Positions 43,824 to 51,387 of a stretch of DNA of 64,000 bases are shown piece by piece. Numbering within the stretch: the first letter of the stretch is position 1; each line of letters opens with the position of its first letter. The notes beneath the pieces are model-generated. The model saw only the letters and a program-made list of their open reading frames with translations. It was not told the origin of the DNA and searched no databases. The translations under genes were made by a program, and so were the position numbers. The stretch comes from Desulfovibrio porci (GTDB lineage: Bacteria; Desulfobacterota; Desulfovibrionia; Desulfovibrionales; Desulfovibrionaceae), in assembly GCF_009696265.1 (NCBI RefSeq), contig NZ_VUMH01000005.1, forward strand, positions 62,001-126,000. The letters run 5' to 3'.

Positions 43824-44650
43824 TGATTCCCCAGCATATTGACGGCGTTTTTCTTGAAAAATTCCTCACCGGCGACACCTATCGCAGCCCCGGAATCCAG
43901 GCGGGCGTATTCAGCCGGATGTTGCCCTCGCTTTCCTTCTACAGCCGTCTTTTTCTCGGGCCGGTGCGCTGGCTCTGCCGCCGGGCCGCGCGCGGACTGT
44001 GCGACGACGCCGCGTGGGTCTACGCCAGCATCTGGACGGCGGATCTTATGGAGCGCATGGGCTGCCCCATTGAAGTGGAGGGCATGGACGCCATTACCGC
44101 CGAGGACGGTCCCTGCCTCTTTGTGGCCAACCACATGAGCACCTTGGAGACCTTCATGCTGCCGGGCATGATCCGCCCGCGCAGGCCCGTGACCTTTGTG
44201 GTCAAGAAGAGCCTGACCACCATGCCTTTTTTTGGCGCGGTGATGCGCTCGCGCGACCCTATTGTGGTGGGCCGGGTCAATCCCCGCGAAGATCTCTCCG
44301 CCGTATTGGACGGCGGCGTGGAACGCCTCAGAAAAGGCATTTCCATCATCGTCTTTCCCCAGAGCACACGCTCCAGCGTGTTTGACGCGCGCCATTTCAA
44401 CAGCATCGGCGTCAAACTGGCCCGGAAGGCGGGCGTGCCCATTGTGCCCGTGGCTCTCAAGACGGATGCCTGGGGCCAGGGCAAAAAAATCAAGGAACTG
44501 GGACCGGTCAAAGCCGGCATGGCCGTGCGCTACCGTTTCGCGCGGCCCATGCGCGTCCGGGGCCAGGGCAAGGAAGAGCACGCCGCCATCTGCGAATATA
44601 TTTCCAGCACGCTGGCGGCCTGGCAGGAACAGGACGGTATGAACCGTTGA
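43823..44650 (+). CDS. PlsC-family acyltransferase with altered motifs, 275 aa
   Basis: 1-acyl-glycerol-3-phosphate acyltransferase fold. The catalytic HX4D reads HX4E (His104 ... Glu109 in NHMSTLETF) and the usual EGTRS appears as PQSTRS. The other blocks (VVKKSLTTMPFFGAVM, GVPIVPVALKTDAW) are normal. ATG 43823 overlaps the rarA stop by one base (TGATG); GTG 43820 is an alternative. Substrate cannot be fixed; likely a phospholipid or lipid A-type acyl transfer at the inner membrane. Confidence 0.8.
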   Translation: MIPQHIDGVFLEKFLTGDTYRSPGIQAGVFSRMLPSLSFYSRLFLGPVRWLCRRAARGLCDDAAWVYASIWTADLMERMGCPIEVEGMDAITAEDGPCLFVANHMSTLETFMLPGMIRPRRPVTFVVKKSLTTMPFFGAVMRSRDPIVVGRVNPREDLSAVLDGGVERLRKGISIIVFPQSTRSSVFDARHFNSIGVKLARKAGVPIVPVALKTDAWGQGKKIKELGPVKAGMAVRYRFARPMRVRGQGKEEHAAICEYISSTLAAWQEQDGMNR

Positions 44651-44686
44651 GGCGGGGCCGTCGGAAGTGCTGAACGGCCATCATGG

Positions 44687-44714
44687 AAAAGGGCTTGCGC
44701 GGTCACGCAAGCCC
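44687..44714 (-). terminator. tRNA-Pro terminator
   Basis: Nine-bp stem (44691-44699 with 44706-44714) and TTTT on the minus strand, ten bases after the tRNA 3' end. Confidence 0.8.
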
Positions 44715-44723
44715 TGAATTTCC

Positions 44724-44801
44724 TGGTCGGGATGGCGCGATTTGAACGCGCGGCCTCAGCGTCCCGAACGCTGCGCTCTAGCCAAGCTGAGCCACATCCC
44801 G
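44724..44801 (-). tRNA. tRNA-Pro (anticodon CGG)
   Basis: Minus-strand cloverleaf: acceptor CGGGATG pairs with CATCCCG (seven bp), D stem GCTC/GAGC, anticodon stem CAGCG/CGCTG with loop TTCGGGA (anticodon CGG), T stem GCGCG/CGCGC with TTCAAAT loop. Discriminator A followed by an encoded CCA. 78 bases including CCA. Confidence 0.95.
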
Positions 44802-44830
44802 TTGAGAAAGGCACTCTATGCTAACCTCGT

Positions 44831-44861
44831 ATATTTGGCAAGGCTTTTTTTTGTTTGTCAA
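44831..44861 (-). promoter_or_regulatory. Candidate tRNA-Pro promoter
   Basis: Minus-strand TTGACA at 44861-44856, then AAATAT at 44836-44831 after 19 bases (CAAATA with 18). About 30 bases before the tRNA 5' end. Overlaps the divergent cheB promoter. Confidence 0.45.
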
Positions 44862-44883
44862 ATCATCTTGCCTGGCGTAGCAT
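44855..44883 (+). promoter_or_regulatory. Candidate cheB operon promoter
   Basis: TTGTCA at 44855-44860, exactly 17 bases, TAGCAT at 44878-44883. The only clear sigma-70-like signal before cheB. Confidence 0.45.
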
Positions 44884-44935
44884 ACCGGAACAATTCTCTG
44901 AACGCGGGAAAATTTATTCCGGAGTGAGCGTTTCT

Positions 44936-46003
44936 ATGATCCGTGTCCTTGTTGTGGATGATTCAACTTTCATGCGCCATGCCCTGGTTTCTCTCCTGGA
45001 GCAGGACCCGGATATCAAAGTGGCCGGCACGGCGCGTGACGGGCAGGATGCTCTGAAAAAAGCCGTGGAGCTGGATGCCGATGTTATGACCCTGGATGTG
45101 GAAATGCCGCGCCTCGACGGCTTGGCTACCCTTCAGAATCTCATGAAAACACATCCCATGCCGGTGCTGATGGTCAGTTCACTCACGGAAAGCGGTGCAG
45201 AAAGCACGCTTAAAGCCATGGAATATGGCGCGCTGGATTTTATTCTTAAAACCATGAGCAACGACCGCGACTGTTTCGGCGATGAACTGCGCCGCAAGGT
45301 CAAGGCCATTGCCCGTAAAAAAACCATCGTCAAGCTGAAATACCGCCGCATCAATCATATCGTGCAACCACTCGCCCACCGCAGTCAGCCTTCTCAGCCG
45401 GCGGATTATGTGCAAACCCCCTGTCCCGGTCCGCGCGATCTGGTCGTCATCGGCGTTTCCACAGGCGGGCCGCCGGTGGTGCAAAAGGTGCTTTCCGCTT
45501 TGCCCGCCGATCTTCCGGCCTGCATTCTGATCGCTCAGCATATGCCGGCCACCTTTACCGGCCCGTTTGCCAAGCGTCTGGACAGCGTGTGCAAGATTTC
45601 GGTTTCCGAGGCGGTCAATGGCGACAAATTCAAAAACGGCCATGCCTATGTCTGTCCCGGCGGCAAGCATATCGGCGTGCGTATGCGCGGTCCTCTGCCC
45701 GAGGTGGCCGTGACTGATGAACCGCGTGACGCGCTGTACAAGCCCACAGTCAATGTGCTTATGGAAACGGCGGGACGCAGCATGGGGCGGCGCACCTTGG
45801 GGGTCATGCTCACGGGCATGGGTTCCGACGGTTGCGACGGAGCCCGTGTTCTCAAAGAAAAGGGTGGTTGCCTCATCGCTCAAAATGAGGCCTCTTGCGT
45901 GGTTTATGGCATGCCCAAGGCCGTGGTAGACGCAAAACTCGCCAATCTGATTCTGGATGCCGACGAAATAGCCCAGGCCATCATCACAACGGTCAGAGGC
46001 TGA
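44936..46003 (+). CDS. cheB: Chemotaxis methylesterase/deamidase CheB, 355 aa
   Basis: Removes methyl groups from receptor glutamates. Start at ATG 44936, behind GGAGTGAG. N-terminal receiver with phospho-acceptor Asp54 (LDVEMPRLDG), linker, and methylesterase with the triad Ser175 (GVSTGGP), His202 (AQHMP) and Asp298 (LTGMGSDG). First gene of the che operon. Confidence 0.95.
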   Translation: MIRVLVVDDSTFMRHALVSLLEQDPDIKVAGTARDGQDALKKAVELDADVMTLDVEMPRLDGLATLQNLMKTHPMPVLMVSSLTESGAESTLKAMEYGALDFILKTMSNDRDCFGDELRRKVKAIARKKTIVKLKYRRINHIVQPLAHRSQPSQPADYVQTPCPGPRDLVVIGVSTGGPPVVQKVLSALPADLPACILIAQHMPATFTGPFAKRLDSVCKISVSEAVNGDKFKNGHAYVCPGGKHIGVRMRGPLPEVAVTDEPRDALYKPTVNVLMETAGRSMGRRTLGVMLTGMGSDGCDGARVLKEKGGCLIAQNEASCVVYGMPKAVVDAKLANLILDADEIAQAIITTVRG

Positions 46004-46033
46004 CCTGTAGCATTTCACCAGGATAATACCATT

Positions 46034-47971
46034 ATGAGCATGGAAAATTCACAATACAGCGCGGCGCAGATTCTTGAAGCCCTTCAATCCGGTGACAACG
46101 ATGTCGTGCGCAGCGCGGCGTTCAGCGCGGGCGACATGGGCCTGAAAGAGGCCGTGCCCTTGCTCTGTGAACGGATCAAAAGCGAAAATATCGGCGTGCA
46201 GGAAGCCGCGGAATACGGCCTGCGCAAAATCCGCGGCGCTCAATCCATCGTGGAACTGCTGCCCTTGCTGCGCAGTGACGAAGCGCCGGTGCGCAATGTG
46301 GCCATGGACATCCTGCGTGAGATAGGGGTGGACAGCATTGAGAGCATGCAGCCCTATCTCCGCGACGACGATCCGGATCTGCGCATTTTCATCGCGGACA
46401 TTCTGGGCTATTGCCTCAGCCACCAGTCCGCTCTGCTGCTGGGCGACGCCCTGCTCAAGGATCCGGAAGTCAATGTCCGTTATCAGGCGGCCGTCAGCCT
46501 GGGTAATCTTGCTTTTCCCGAATCCGTGAACGACCTCTGCCAGGCGATGCACGACGAAGAATGGGTGCAGTTCGCCGTGGTGGAGGCCCTGGCTAAAATC
46601 AAAGATCCGTCAGCCATCAATGCCCTGGTGCAGTTGCTGCCGCAATCCTCCATGCTGGTCAGCTCGGCGATTATCGACGCGCTGGGCGGCCTGGGCGACA
46701 TCAAGACCATTCCTCTGCTGTTCAACTCGCTGGAAAACGTCAGCGTGGTGCTGCGCCACAAGATAGTCAAGGCCATTGTGCAGATTTTGAGCGGCCGCTC
46801 GCTTTCCCTGCTGGCTGCCAAGTCGCAGGAGCGACTGCGCGCCTATCTGCTGGACGCTCTTTCCGACAATGACGAGGAGATTCAGATGGCGGCCCTGCAG
46901 GGCCTCAGCGCCATCGGCAAGGAAGAAGCCAGCAGCGCCATTCTGGATCTGGCCACGGGTCTGGATCCGGAGCGCAAGGCCGAGCTGTATGAGGCCGCCA
47001 TCCGGGCCATCGCTTCCATCGGATATAATGACATTGTGCGCGACGCCCTGCGCAGCGAGGACGAAAGCCGTACCATGATCGCCATGGAAGCCTGCCAGCT
47101 TATGGACGATCACCGTCCGGTGGAGGAAATCAAAAATCTGTTCTGGCGGGTGAGCCGTGAGCTGCAGCGCGCCGCTGTGGCGGAAGTGGCCCAGTTGGGC
47201 AGCTGCGACGATATGCCTTTCTTCCTTTCCATCATCGACGAATGCGATGACGCGGAGGTGCTCAAAAGCGCCCTGGTCTTTTTCGGCAATCAGCATACCT
47301 GCCCGGATGTGGAAGATGTGGTGTTCAGCCAGCTCGACCACCGCTATGTGGACGTGAAGGAAATGGCGCTGGAGGCCTGCATCAATTTGCACAGCGCCAA
47401 CCTGAACGCCCGGTTCAAAGAGCGGTTCCGCAGCGATGACGCCATGCAGCGCATGATGGCGGTGTATGCGCTGGGCCGTTACAGCGTCACCGAAAATCTC
47501 ACGGAAATTACCGAAGCCCTGGAAGACGAAGACCCCGCCATCCGCCGCGTGGCTGTAGAGGCTTTTCTGAATCTGGGCGGCGTGGCGGAGCGCTATCTGC
47601 CCCGGCTGCTGCCCCGTCTGTTTGACGAAGACAAGGACGTGCGCGTGGCCCTGGTGGACCTTCTGGGGCAGATCGGCACCTCGGCTGTTATGCCGCATTT
47701 GGTCACGGCCCTCAGGGATGAGAACGAATGGGTGCGGATTCGCGCCATCGAAGCTCTGGGCGTGAATAAAAACGCCGAAGCCGTGCCCACCCTGGCGCAA
47801 ATGCTAGAACACGCGAGCCCCATGGTCGCATTTAAGATCATTGAAGCGCTGGGCAGGATCGGCGGCAATGTCGCTTTCAGCGTGCTGCTGGGCATGATGG
47901 ATCATGAAGATCCTGAAATCCAGCACGCGGCGGCTGATGCCGTGGCCGCCATCCAGGCGGAACAGGAGTAA
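46034..47971 (+). CDS. HEAT-repeat protein in the che operon, 645 aa
   Basis: About 18-20 consecutive HEAT/PBS-lyase-like helical repeats with the pattern DxxxxVRxxAxxALGxIG (for example IRRVAVEAFLNLGG and VRIRAIEALGVN). Such solenoids are usually binding scaffolds. No catalytic motif, signal peptide or membrane helix. Thirty bases after cheB and two before cheR, so firmly in the operon. Its chemotaxis role is not known; binding to the array or to the methylation enzymes is a guess. Confidence 0.82.
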   Translation: MSMENSQYSAAQILEALQSGDNDVVRSAAFSAGDMGLKEAVPLLCERIKSENIGVQEAAEYGLRKIRGAQSIVELLPLLRSDEAPVRNVAMDILREIGVDSIESMQPYLRDDDPDLRIFIADILGYCLSHQSALLLGDALLKDPEVNVRYQAAVSLGNLAFPESVNDLCQAMHDEEWVQFAVVEALAKIKDPSAINALVQLLPQSSMLVSSAIIDALGGLGDIKTIPLLFNSLENVSVVLRHKIVKAIVQILSGRSLSLLAAKSQERLRAYLLDALSDNDEEIQMAALQGLSAIGKEEASSAILDLATGLDPERKAELYEAAIRAIASIGYNDIVRDALRSEDESRTMIAMEACQLMDDHRPVEEIKNLFWRVSRELQRAAVAEVAQLGSCDDMPFFLSIIDECDDAEVLKSALVFFGNQHTCPDVEDVVFSQLDHRYVDVKEMALEACINLHSANLNARFKERFRSDDAMQRMMAVYALGRYSVTENLTEITEALEDEDPAIRRVAVEAFLNLGGVAERYLPRLLPRLFDEDKDVRVALVDLLGQIGTSAVMPHLVTALRDENEWVRIRAIEALGVNKNAEAVPTLAQMLEHASPMVAFKIIEALGRIGGNVAFSVLLGMMDHEDPEIQHAAADAVAAIQAEQE

Positions 47972-47973
47972 CT

Positions 47974-49365
47974 ATGGCGACCCCTCCCACACTTTTCCCA
48001 AAGACTTCCCAGCTCAAGAGCGGCGAAACGGATTCCCAGACGCCGTCAACCGACAAGCCCGCGCAGCCCGCCCCAGGCGCTACGGAACGTCCCACGTCGC
48101 TCTACAAGCCCAGGCAGCCTTCCGCATTCTCCGGCGCCGGGCAAAGCCAGCCGGGTTCCTCCTTCAAAACACCCGCTCCGGCTGCCGACGCAGCCGCGAG
48201 TTCATTGTTCAACAGAAGCGCGACACAAAACGCGGCGGCCGCCAAAACGGATGCGGCGCGCCCGTTTTCGGCTTTCAGGCCGGCCGGTCAGACGCCCGCC
48301 GGCGCGCAGAATCCGACCGCGCCACCCCTGCGAAGCTTTGCCAAGCCCGCCGTCAAGGCGGACGGAACCACTCCGGCATCAGCCTTCGGCACGAGCGCCG
48401 CGCGCCCCTCCGCCTTCCGCCAGCAGCCTGCGGACCCGCAGCGCCCGCCGCTGCAACCCGGCACCGCTTTCCGGTCGCAGGACCAGACGGTTCCCGCGTT
48501 CCGTGCGGCATCTCCCTTCCGTAAGGATTTGCAGATTTCCAATGAGGAATTTGTGCTGCTGCGGGATTTCATCTACCAGCAATGCGGCATATTTATTGCC
48601 GAAAACCGCAAATACCTTGTAGAAAACCGGCTTTCCAACCGGATCAAGGAACTAAACCTCAAAAGCTACAACGAATATTACAACTTTCTGCGTTTCGACG
48701 CCAACCGGCGCACCGAGCTGAACAAACTTTTTGAAGTGGTTACCACTAATGAAACCAGCTTCTTTCGCAATCCGCCGCAGCTGGAAGTGTTTCAGAAATC
48801 CGTGCTGGCCGAAACGCTGGAGCAATGTAAGAAATCCGGCCAGAAAAAGCTGAGAATATGGTCCGCCGGCTGTTCCACGGGCGAGGAACCATATACTCTG
48901 GCTATCATTCTGCACGAAGTGCTCAAGAGCGATATCCGTACCTGGGACATCAAGATCACGGCCAATGACCTGTCGGAAGCCGTTCTGGGCGCGGCGCGGC
49001 GCGGCGTGTACAACGAATATGCCTTGCGCACGACGCCCAAGGAAATCATTTCCTCCTACTTCACCAAAGAAGGCAATCTCTACAAGGTGGACCCCGCGCT
49101 CAAGCATATCGTCTCCTTCGGGCAGATCAACCTGAGCGACAAGGAACAGCTGCGCCGGGTGGAGAAATCACAGATCGTTTTTTGCCGCAACGTGATCATC
49201 TATTTTGACGATGAGATGAAGCGGAAAGTCATCAATGCGTTTTATGATAATCTGGAGCCCAACGGCGTGTTGCTCATCGGTCATTCGGAATCGCTGCACA
49301 ACATCAGTCGCGCGTTTCAGCTTGAGCATCATAAGGGCACCATCGTCTATCGCAAACTGAGTTGA
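47974..49365 (+). CDS. cheR: CheR methyltransferase with disordered N-terminal tail, 463 aa
   Basis: Residues about 188-463 are CheR: the N-terminal helical domain (EEFVLLRDFIYQQCGIFI), TTNETSFFRNPPQLEVF, SAM motif IWSAGCSTGEEPYTLAI, and IVFCRNVIIYF. It methylates receptor glutamates. The first 185 residues are Pro/Ala/Ser-rich with Phe at spaced positions (52, 64, 79, 98, 101, 122, 138, 148, 166, 176, 182), unlike ordinary CheR. The ATG has AGGAG behind it, so the long form is likely real. Confidence 0.9.
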   Translation: MATPPTLFPKTSQLKSGETDSQTPSTDKPAQPAPGATERPTSLYKPRQPSAFSGAGQSQPGSSFKTPAPAADAAASSLFNRSATQNAAAAKTDAARPFSAFRPAGQTPAGAQNPTAPPLRSFAKPAVKADGTTPASAFGTSAARPSAFRQQPADPQRPPLQPGTAFRSQDQTVPAFRAASPFRKDLQISNEEFVLLRDFIYQQCGIFIAENRKYLVENRLSNRIKELNLKSYNEYYNFLRFDANRRTELNKLFEVVTTNETSFFRNPPQLEVFQKSVLAETLEQCKKSGQKKLRIWSAGCSTGEEPYTLAIILHEVLKSDIRTWDIKITANDLSEAVLGAARRGVYNEYALRTTPKEIISSYFTKEGNLYKVDPALKHIVSFGQINLSDKEQLRRVEKSQIVFCRNVIIYFDDEMKRKVINAFYDNLEPNGVLLIGHSESLHNISRAFQLEHHKGTIVYRKLS

Positions 49366-49377
49366 CGCCATGAAGTT

Positions 49378-50154
49378 ATGGGCGCGAAAATCCTGGCTGT
49401 AGCCAATCAGAAAGGAGGCGTGGGCAAAACCACCACTTCCTTGACGTTGGGCAGCGCCCTGTCGCGACGCGGCAAAAAGGTGTTGCTGCTGGATCTTGAT
49501 CCGCATGCCTGCGCCACCTTGCATGCCAAGATTTACCCTGAGGAACTGCGCGCCAGCCTGTACGATATTTTCCTGGCGCAAGACGGGGTATGGCCGGACA
49601 TCTGGCCGGACATCATCCACCCTGCGGCCCTGCAGGGCATGGACCTCGCCCCCGGCAGCATCCGTCTTTCGGAACTGGAAGTGGATTTCCGCGAGCGCAC
49701 TGCCAAGGGCAGTGTTCTGGCCCGCAGTTTGCATGTTTTGATGACAAGATATGACTTTGTGGTATTGGACTGCCCACCGCATGTGGGCATTCTGCTGGTC
49801 AACGCTCTGGTGGCGGCTGATCTGCTGATCATTCCCATTCAGACCGATTTTTTGGCCCTGCACGGCTTGAAACTGCTGTTTGACACATTGCACACGCTGA
49901 ACAAGGTGTTGCCGAGTCCCATCCGCTACCGGGCGGTGCCCACCATGTACGACAAAAGGGCCAAGGCTTGTACCCGGGTGCTGGATTTGATGCGGCGCAA
50001 GATGGGGCATGCCCTGTTCGCCACTATTATCGGCGTGGATACGCATTTTCGAGAAGCGAGCGCGCTGGGCTGCACCATTTATGATATTGACGCTCAATCC
50101 AGAGGCGCGCTTAGTTATGACTCTCTGGCCGAGGAAGTGCTCAGTTTATGGTAA
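49378..50154 (+). CDS. ParA/MinD-type ATPase in the che operon, 258 aa
   Basis: Deviant Walker A QKGGVGKTTT (residues 11-20), Walker A' LLLDLDPHACAT and Walker B FVVLDCPPH. Chromosomal Soj/ParA usually sits near the origin with ParB; here it lies between cheR and cheW, like ParC of Vibrio and PpfA of Rhodobacter, which place chemoreceptor arrays. That role is an inference from context. No ParB homologue is adjacent. The start has only a weak ribosome site. Confidence 0.88.
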   Translation: MGAKILAVANQKGGVGKTTTSLTLGSALSRRGKKVLLLDLDPHACATLHAKIYPEELRASLYDIFLAQDGVWPDIWPDIIHPAALQGMDLAPGSIRLSELEVDFRERTAKGSVLARSLHVLMTRYDFVVLDCPPHVGILLVNALVAADLLIIPIQTDFLALHGLKLLFDTLHTLNKVLPSPIRYRAVPTMYDKRAKACTRVLDLMRRKMGHALFATIIGVDTHFREASALGCTIYDIDAQSRGALSYDSLAEEVLSLW

Positions 50155-50813
50155 AGACGCCGGAAGAATATTTTGCCGACCAGTGCTTTGAGACGCCGGA
50201 TTCCCGTCGGACGCCGGGCGGGCTGAGCGATGCCGAGCAGGCCTTCGTTCAGAAATATCTCGGCGCCGACGCCTTGGCGGGCCTGCCTGTCTTGGAACCG
50301 GACGCGGCTCTGCCGGTCAATGAAGCGGAACAGGCCGCAGCGCCCCAGATTTCGCTGAAGGCCCGGTTACGTGACGAAGCCCGAATACAGATGGTTTCCT
50401 TCCTCGTGCGCGGACAAACCTTTCTGTTACCCGTGGCGGCCATTCAGGAAGTGCTGCGGTATATGCCCCTGGTCAGGCTGCCGTTGGCTCCGCCATTTGT
50501 GGCCGGGGTCGTCAATCTGCGTGGGCGGGTGACCCCCCTGCTCCATTTGGACGCCCTGCTCACCCAAGAGGGGGACTACCGGTATACGGCACAGAGCTTC
50601 ATCATTGTCTGCACCTCTGAGCAAATGCAATTAGGCTTGATTATCGATAAAGTGCAGACCATGCATACTGTTGAACAAGACAAAATAACTTGGAATGCCG
50701 AAGTTCAGTTGGGGGCCAGTGCGGATTTTTTATGCGGCATAGCCGATATCAATGATCGTGTATGCGGTATTCTTGCTCCGGATATGATTGTACAAAAACT
50801 TCTTGTAACCTGA
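50148..50813 (+). CDS. cheW: CheW-domain coupling protein with N-terminal extension, 221 aa
   Basis: The CheW domain begins around residue 78 (RIQMVSFLVRGQTFLLPVAAIQEVLRY) and keeps VAGVVNLRGRVTPLLHL. About 75 extra residues precede it, including SDAEQAFVQKYLG. Because it directly follows the ParA ATPase, with a seven-base overlap, it may be a ParP-like adaptor rather than an ordinary CheW; this is inference. Confidence 0.88.
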   Translation: MVKTPEEYFADQCFETPDSRRTPGGLSDAEQAFVQKYLGADALAGLPVLEPDAALPVNEAEQAAAPQISLKARLRDEARIQMVSFLVRGQTFLLPVAAIQEVLRYMPLVRLPLAPPFVAGVVNLRGRVTPLLHLDALLTQEGDYRYTAQSFIIVCTSEQMQLGLIIDKVQTMHTVEQDKITWNAEVQLGASADFLCGIADINDRVCGILAPDMIVQKLLVT

Positions 50814-50834
50814 CGCGACTGATTTGTGATGATA

Positions 50835-50863
50835 CAAGCGGATGCACAATCAACATCCGCTTG
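50835..50863. other. Stem-loop between cheW and cheY
   Basis: CAAGCGGATG (50835-50844) pairs with CATCCGCTTG (50854-50863), nine-base loop, no T-run. Possibly a processing or stabilising structure separating cheW and cheY messages. Its right arm abuts the cheY promoter. Confidence 0.4.
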
Positions 50864-50889
50864 CAAAAGCGGCAAAGACTTACTAGTAT
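50861..50889 (+). promoter_or_regulatory. Candidate internal promoter for cheY-cheA
   Basis: TTGCAA at 50861-50866, 17-base spacer, TAGTAT at 50884-50889. Confidence 0.5.
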
Positions 50890-50948
50890 ATATGGATATA
50901 CGCCGAATTATTCATGATAGCCACAAGATGACGGGCAGGAACGAAATT

Positions 50949-51317
50949 ATGACGAAACACATCATGGTCGTTGATGACTCCAAGACCATCCGCAACCTGG
51001 TGGCCTTTGTGCTCAAATCCGAAGGCTTCAGGGTCAGTACCGCCGAAGACGGCTTGGACGCCATTGAAAAACTGTACAGTCTTGACCCGGTGGACTTGAT
51101 TGTCTCCGACGTCAATATGCCGCGCATGGACGGCTTCACCTTCATCAAGACCATCCGCACGCAGGATGCCTATAAGGACATTCCCATCATCGTGCTTTCC
51201 ACCGAAGGTCAGGAGCAGGACATCCAAACCGGCATGAGTCTGGGCGCCAATCTCTATATGGTCAAACCCGCCCAGCCGGAAAAAATGGTCCGAAATATAA
51301 AGATGCTTCTTGGCTAG
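50949..51317 (+). CDS. cheY: Response regulator CheY, 122 aa
   Basis: Single receiver domain with acidic pair (VVDDS), phospho-acceptor Asp54, Ser84 and Lys106 (YMVKPAQ). Start at ATG 50949, with AGGA upstream; longer frames are unsupported. It would carry the phosphoryl signal from CheA to the flagellar switch. Confidence 0.93.
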   Translation: MTKHIMVVDDSKTIRNLVAFVLKSEGFRVSTAEDGLDAIEKLYSLDPVDLIVSDVNMPRMDGFTFIKTIRTQDAYKDIPIIVLSTEGQEQDIQTGMSLGANLYMVKPAQPEKMVRNIKMLLG

Positions 51318-51387
51318 CCGATAAGGAGAACAGTACGTGCTCCCTGTGGGGCATTGCTGGTCTTTCAGCCAAACGAAGGTATGGGTT

